From Parapedobacter flavus (GTDB lineage: Bacteria > Bacteroidota > Bacteroidia > Sphingobacteriales > Sphingobacteriaceae), in assembly GCF_035818675.1 (NCBI RefSeq), contig NZ_JAYKZZ010000022.1:62001-126000 (forward strand): DNA of 64,000 bases, written 5' to 3'. The notes below the pieces were generated by a model, which was not told the origin of the DNA, ran no database searches, and saw nothing but the letters and a program-made list of their open reading frames with translations. The translations under genes and the position numbers were made by a program. The first letter of the stretch is position 1. Each line of letters begins with the position of its first letter. Below, in pieces: positions 61,354-64,000 of the stretch.

Positions 61354-62742
61354 CTATAAATGGATTACCTCGCCGTATGCATCGGCGGCAGCTTCCATGA
61401 TTGCTTCACTCATGGTGGGGTGTGGGTGCACGGTTTTGATGATTTCGTGTCCGGTAGTTTCGAGCTTACGTGCTACCACTACCTCAGCAATCATCTCCGT
61501 TACGTTGGCTCCGATCATGTGCGCGCCGAGGAACTCGCCATATTTGGCATCGAAAATGACCTTTACAAATCCGTCTTTCGCTCCGGCCGCACTTGCCTTT
61601 CCTGAGGCGGAGAAGGGGAACTTACCCACTTTTACTTCGTAACCAGCATCTTTGGCCGCCTTTTCGGTATAACCCACCGAGGCTATTTCGGGGGTGCAAT
61701 ACGTACAGCCGGGAATATTGTTGTAATCGATGGGCGATACATCCTGCCCTTTAATTTTTTCCACGCAGATAATGCCTTCGGCCGATGCGACGTGTGCAAG
61801 GGCTTGGCCTTTAACGATATCGCCGATAGCATAAACGCCGGCTACGTTGGTCTTGTAGAAGTCGTCTACCACCACGCGACCCTTGTCGGTTTTAACCCCC
61901 GTTTCTTCCAAGCCGAGGTTTTCGATATTGGGGGTAATGCCAACTGCAGATAGGACGGTCTCCGCCTCGATGGTTTCGGTGCCCTTAGCTGTTTTTACCT
62001 GTACTTTGCATAACTTGCCCGACGTGTCGACCGACTGCACTTCGGCACTGGTGAGGATATTGATGCCTGCTTTTTTGAGGCTACGTTCCAATTGCTTGGA
62101 TACCTCTTCGTCTTCTACCGGCACTACGCGGTCGAGGTATTCCACCACGGTAACTTTCGTGCCGATGGCGCTGTAAAAGTAAGCGAACTCAACGCCGATG
62201 GCACCGGAGCCGACAACGATGAGGGACTCGGGCTGCTTTTCGAGGCTCATAGCCTGCCGGTATCCGATGATGCGCTTGCCATCCTGCTTGAGGTTGGGTA
62301 GCTCGCGCGACCGCGCCCCGGTGGCCAGTATCGTGTGCTTAGCGGTGTAGGTCTTGGTATCACCGCCCGAACCTTTGACTTCGACCTGGCCGCTTTTTTT
62401 GATTTTGGCGGCACCCATGATCACGTCGATCTTGTTTTTCTTCATCAGAAACTGGATCCCCTTGCTCATGCCGTCGGCTACACCGCGGCTACGCTTCACG
62501 ATGGCGCCAAAATCAGCTTCGCCACCATTAACCTTGATGCCATAATCTGCGGCATGGTTGAGGTACTCAAATACCTGGGCACTTTTGAGTAGCGCTTTTG
62601 TAGGGATACAGCCCCAGTTGAGGCAGATGCCCCCAAGTGATTCCCGTTCTACAATAGCGGTTTTAAATCCAAGTTGGGAAGCCCTGATGGCAGCTACATA
62701 ACCACCCGGTCCACTTCCGATTACAATGATGTCGTAGTTCAT
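61354..62742 (-). CDS. lpdA: dihydrolipoyl dehydrogenase
   Basis: E3 component of 2-oxoacid dehydrogenase complexes, re-oxidising lipoamide with NAD+ (cytoplasm, FAD). It has 462 residues. FAD site IGSGPGGYVAAIRASQLG, redox-active disulfide GGICLNWGCIPTKALL (two Cys), NAD site VVGSGAIGVEFAYFY, FAD site 2 VYAIGDIVKG, and the active-site His in TVHPHPTMSEAIMEAA. No E1 or E2 genes are adjacent. Confidence 0.97.
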   Translation of the reverse strand: MNYDIIVIGSGPGGYVAAIRASQLGFKTAIVERESLGGICLNWGCIPTKALLKSAQVFEYLNHAADYGIKVNGGEADFGAIVKRSRGVADGMSKGIQFLMKKNKIDVIMGAAKIKKSGQVEVKGSGGDTKTYTAKHTILATGARSRELPNLKQDGKRIIGYRQAMSLEKQPESLIVVGSGAIGVEFAYFYSAIGTKVTVVEYLDRVVPVEDEEVSKQLERSLKKAGINILTSAEVQSVDTSGKLCKVQVKTAKGTETIEAETVLSAVGITPNIENLGLEETGVKTDKGRVVVDDFYKTNVAGVYAIGDIVKGQALAHVASAEGIICVEKIKGQDVSPIDYNNIPGCTYCTPEIASVGYTEKAAKDAGYEVKVGKFPFSASGKASAAGAKDGFVKVIFDAKYGEFLGAHMIGANVTEMIAEVVVARKLETTGHEIIKTVHPHPTMSEAIMEAAADAYGEVIHL

Positions 62743-62929
62743 ATATCTTAGTTGCTTTCTTGAGATTGATTCACGTTTCTGTTGCTGTTCCGAACATGTA
62801 CGGTGGCTACAAACTTACGTATTTTTTTAAGAAAATCCGCAGCGGGGGTGTACGGGTGCACGACAGATTACCTTCGGTGAGCACTTCGTGGTTTTTCGTT
62901 GCCTGTTTGTTTTCAACGGCACTCAAGCT

Positions 62930-63175
62930 TGCTTCGCAGGTTCCGTTTTTCCAAGCAGCGGTCCATCGTCTTAGACGAGGCACAGCGCGAAGTCGGTTTC
63001 TTCCCCCGGCTAACCCGCTACTTTCTTCTGCTATCTTGCGTGAATCCAAAGGCGCCAAGCATAGGGACTTCGAACTTTCCGAAGTTATCTTCATCGGTGC
63101 GCTGGAGTTCCGGCTGGACACCGACGAGCGGGCGCAGTATCTGAAGTACGTGAAACTCAATGAGGAGCGGACCTC
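62930..63175 (+). pseudogene. remnant of a PD-(D/E)XK nuclease family transposase (Rpn-like)
   Basis: Two plus-strand frames hold pieces resembling the middle of Rpn/PD-(D/E)XK transposase-type proteins: FSKQRSIV near 62955, then, in another frame, SSAILRESKGAKHRDFELSEV (in parts) and VIFIGALEFRLDTDERAQYL up to about 63160. The start, the nuclease motifs and the C-terminus are missing. The match is remembered, not searched. The remainder of 62743-63237 is the lpdA upstream region. Confidence 0.45.
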
Positions 63176-63185
63176 AAAACTAGGT

Positions 63186-63216
63186 TTGGTTTCGCATCAA
63201 TGTTTCTGTATCTTTA
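63186..63216 (+). promoter_or_regulatory. promoter of the small antitoxin gene
   Basis: TTG (63186-63188), 20 bases, TATCTTTA (63209-63216; one mismatch), then AAAGGAGG shortly before the ATG at 63238. Confidence 0.5.
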
Positions 63217-63237
63217 CCGTTCAAAGGAGGTAAGATT

Positions 63238-63465
63238 ATGTCAGTTCAATATATCTCTGATAGTAAGGGCAAGACGACTGGAGTTTTTATACCCGTTAGG
63301 GAATGGGAAAAACTCAAAGAAAAGTATGAGGGTCTTGAAGAAACAGCGGAGGCAATGCCGGAATGGCACAAGCGTATTGTGCGCGATCGTCTTGCTGAAT
63401 ATAAAGCAAATCGCCACATTGCTGTCCCTTTTGAAGAAGCATTGACAGCTTTGGAAAACGAATGA
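63238..63465 (+). CDS. small antitoxin-like protein of a ParE/RelE-type pair
   Basis: A 75-residue protein: MSVQYISDSKGKTTGVFIPV, WEKLKEKYEGLE, MPEWHKRIVRDRLAEYKAN and a C-terminal FEEALTALENE. Proteins of this pattern commonly precede RelE/ParE-type toxin genes in Bacteroidota. A strong AAAGGAGG ribosome site and promoter are present. The toxin gene that should follow is cut to nine codons, so this is an orphan antitoxin. The family name is from remembered examples. Confidence 0.75.
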   Translation: MSVQYISDSKGKTTGVFIPVREWEKLKEKYEGLEETAEAMPEWHKRIVRDRLAEYKANRHIAVPFEEALTALENE

Positions 63466-63491
63466 AGCGCTATAAACTAACCAAACGATAA
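63462..63491 (+). pseudogene. truncated ParE/RelE-type toxin start
   Basis: An ATG overlapping the antitoxin stop (ATGA) opens MKRYKLTKR and then meets TAA. The first residues look like the start of ParE/RelE toxins (MKRYKL..), and the start/stop overlap is the usual one. The rest of the toxin is gone; a different coding remnant follows at once. Confidence 0.55.
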
Positions 63492-63685
63492 AAACGTTCG
63501 GCAAATCTTCCGGGAGAGTGTTTACAAAGACGGCACAGGAAGGTGATTTAATTTTTTATTCAACAAAGGTTGGGGATGACGTAATAGAGTTTGGAGGTAA
63601 TTTTACGAAGTCAAACGGTACGTCAACCATAAAGAATTTTGATATTGATGGTGCCCTGACCAATAAATTAGGTATAAGGGGATAA
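63476..63685 (+). pseudogene. headless C-terminal fragment of an unknown secreted/Rhs-like protein
   Basis: An open frame without a start codon runs to TAA at 63685. It reads KTFGKSSGRVFTKTAQEG, then DLIFYSTKVGDDVIEFGGNF and TIKNFDIDGALTNKLGIRG. It has a beta-rich, conserved-looking pattern of the kind seen at the C-terminal ends of large YD-repeat or secreted Bacteroidota proteins; this is a weak assignment. It is followed by a terminator, as a real 3' end would be. Confidence 0.5.
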
Positions 63686-63719
63686 AAGAAATCATTACCG
63701 ATTTTGGGCGTCTAATCCA

Positions 63720-63752
63720 AGCCCGGCCGTCCAAACGAGCCGGGCTTTTTTT
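63720..63752 (+). terminator. rho-independent terminator
   Basis: Stem AGCCCGGC (63720-63727) / GCCGGGCT (63739-63746), 11-base loop, then seven Ts. It closes the plus-strand remnant upstream. Confidence 0.85.
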
Positions 63753-63753
63753 G

Positions 63754-64000
63754 TTACTGTGCATAAGCCTGTTTGGCCCTGCTGTCCCGGATTGACATGT
63801 CGATAAAGTAGAAGAGCTTTTCGCGGATGTCCTCGGGGAATTTCTGCACCTCAAGGACACGGTCGAACGTCCTTGCGTCCAGCTGGTCGTCGGTCTTTCC
63901 GGAGAGGTAGTCGAGCGACACGTCGAGTTTGCCGCTATCTTCCTTGCCACCTCGGTGGACGGTAGGGCAGGTGGCCGATATGGAACACTCCCTGAACCTG
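63754..64000 (-). pseudogene. Xre-family regulator fragment, frameshifted, runs off the window
   Basis: Minus strand, stop TAA at 63756-63754. The C-terminal part (LDVSLDYLSGKTDDQLDART in parts, RVLEVQKFPEDIREKLFYFIDM in parts, SRAKQAYAQ) matches Xre-type helix-turn-helix regulators of mobile elements. The preceding PSTEVARKIAAN is in a different frame, so one base is missing near 63930. Upstream sequence to the window edge is of poor quality. It could be a sequencing error instead of a dead gene. Confidence 0.6.

Overview
The window looks like a chromosomal segment of a Bacteroidota bacterium, most likely family Sphingobacteriaceae; the roughly even base composition by eye would fit a Parapedobacter-like genome, but the genus is inference. 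Supporting signs are many promoters of the Bacteroidota type (TTG, 17-23 bases, TAnnTTTG), few Shine-Dalgarno sites, a monomeric NADP isocitrate dehydrogenase, a DUF4834-recF-DUF721 cluster, a short adenylate kinase, an S1 protein with an acidic N-terminal extension, an OstA-like protein, and many lipoproteins. Most of the window is housekeeping DNA with small accessory islands between operons.

Layout. 0-1.1 kb: a Xre/RES toxin-antitoxin pair. 1.1-13.5 kb: icd, a broken SRPBCC gene, rpsA, an OmpA lipoprotein, a hybrid histidine kinase, a PASTA-mltG-thioesterase-yihY operon, and ddl. 13.5-21.3 kb: a giant alpha-2-macroglobulin and two hydrolases. 21.4-25.7 kb: tRNA-Arg(ACG), adk-obgE, a MscS channel, panB, and a cold-shock-domain protein. 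25.9-30.6 kb: an SDR enzyme, an OstA/LptA-like protein, and two unknown proteins. 30.7-31.1 kb: a 42-bp tandem repeat array. 31.3-34.2 kb: an AraC regulator, then a PadR-membrane protein cassette flanked by 81-bp direct repeats. 34.5-39.8 kb: a glycosyltransferase, an ECF sigma factor with a membrane/beta-barrel partner, and an S41 protease. 39.8-41.1 kb: a broken outer-membrane protein gene, an 18-bp palindrome and a PIN toxin-antitoxin pair.

41.4-47.2 kb: a DUF6624 lipoprotein, tilS, a small membrane protein, and a tandemly duplicated gene family with TonB-like C-terminal domains. 47.3-49.0 kb: DUF4834-recF-DUF721. 49.0-53.3 kb: a two-component system, a BSP-like peptidase and nhaA. 53.3-56.8 kb: asnS-sua5 and sucC, separated by an 8-bp periodic array. 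56.9-62.7 kb: a LolD-like ATPase, an unknown protein, a HAD-like protein and an S41 protease in one row, then a LacI regulator and lpdA. 62.9-64.0 kb: a gene graveyard holding a PD-(D/E)XK transposase remnant, an antitoxin whose toxin is cut to nine codons, a headless C-terminal fragment, and a frameshifted Xre regulator.

The best candidates for undescribed biology are the 42-bp array of paired hairpins, the 8-bp periodic array upstream of asnS, the PadR cassette between diverged direct repeats, the tandem-duplicated TonB-like family, and a recurring leaderless promoter layout. No complete new defence system or CRISPR array was seen.
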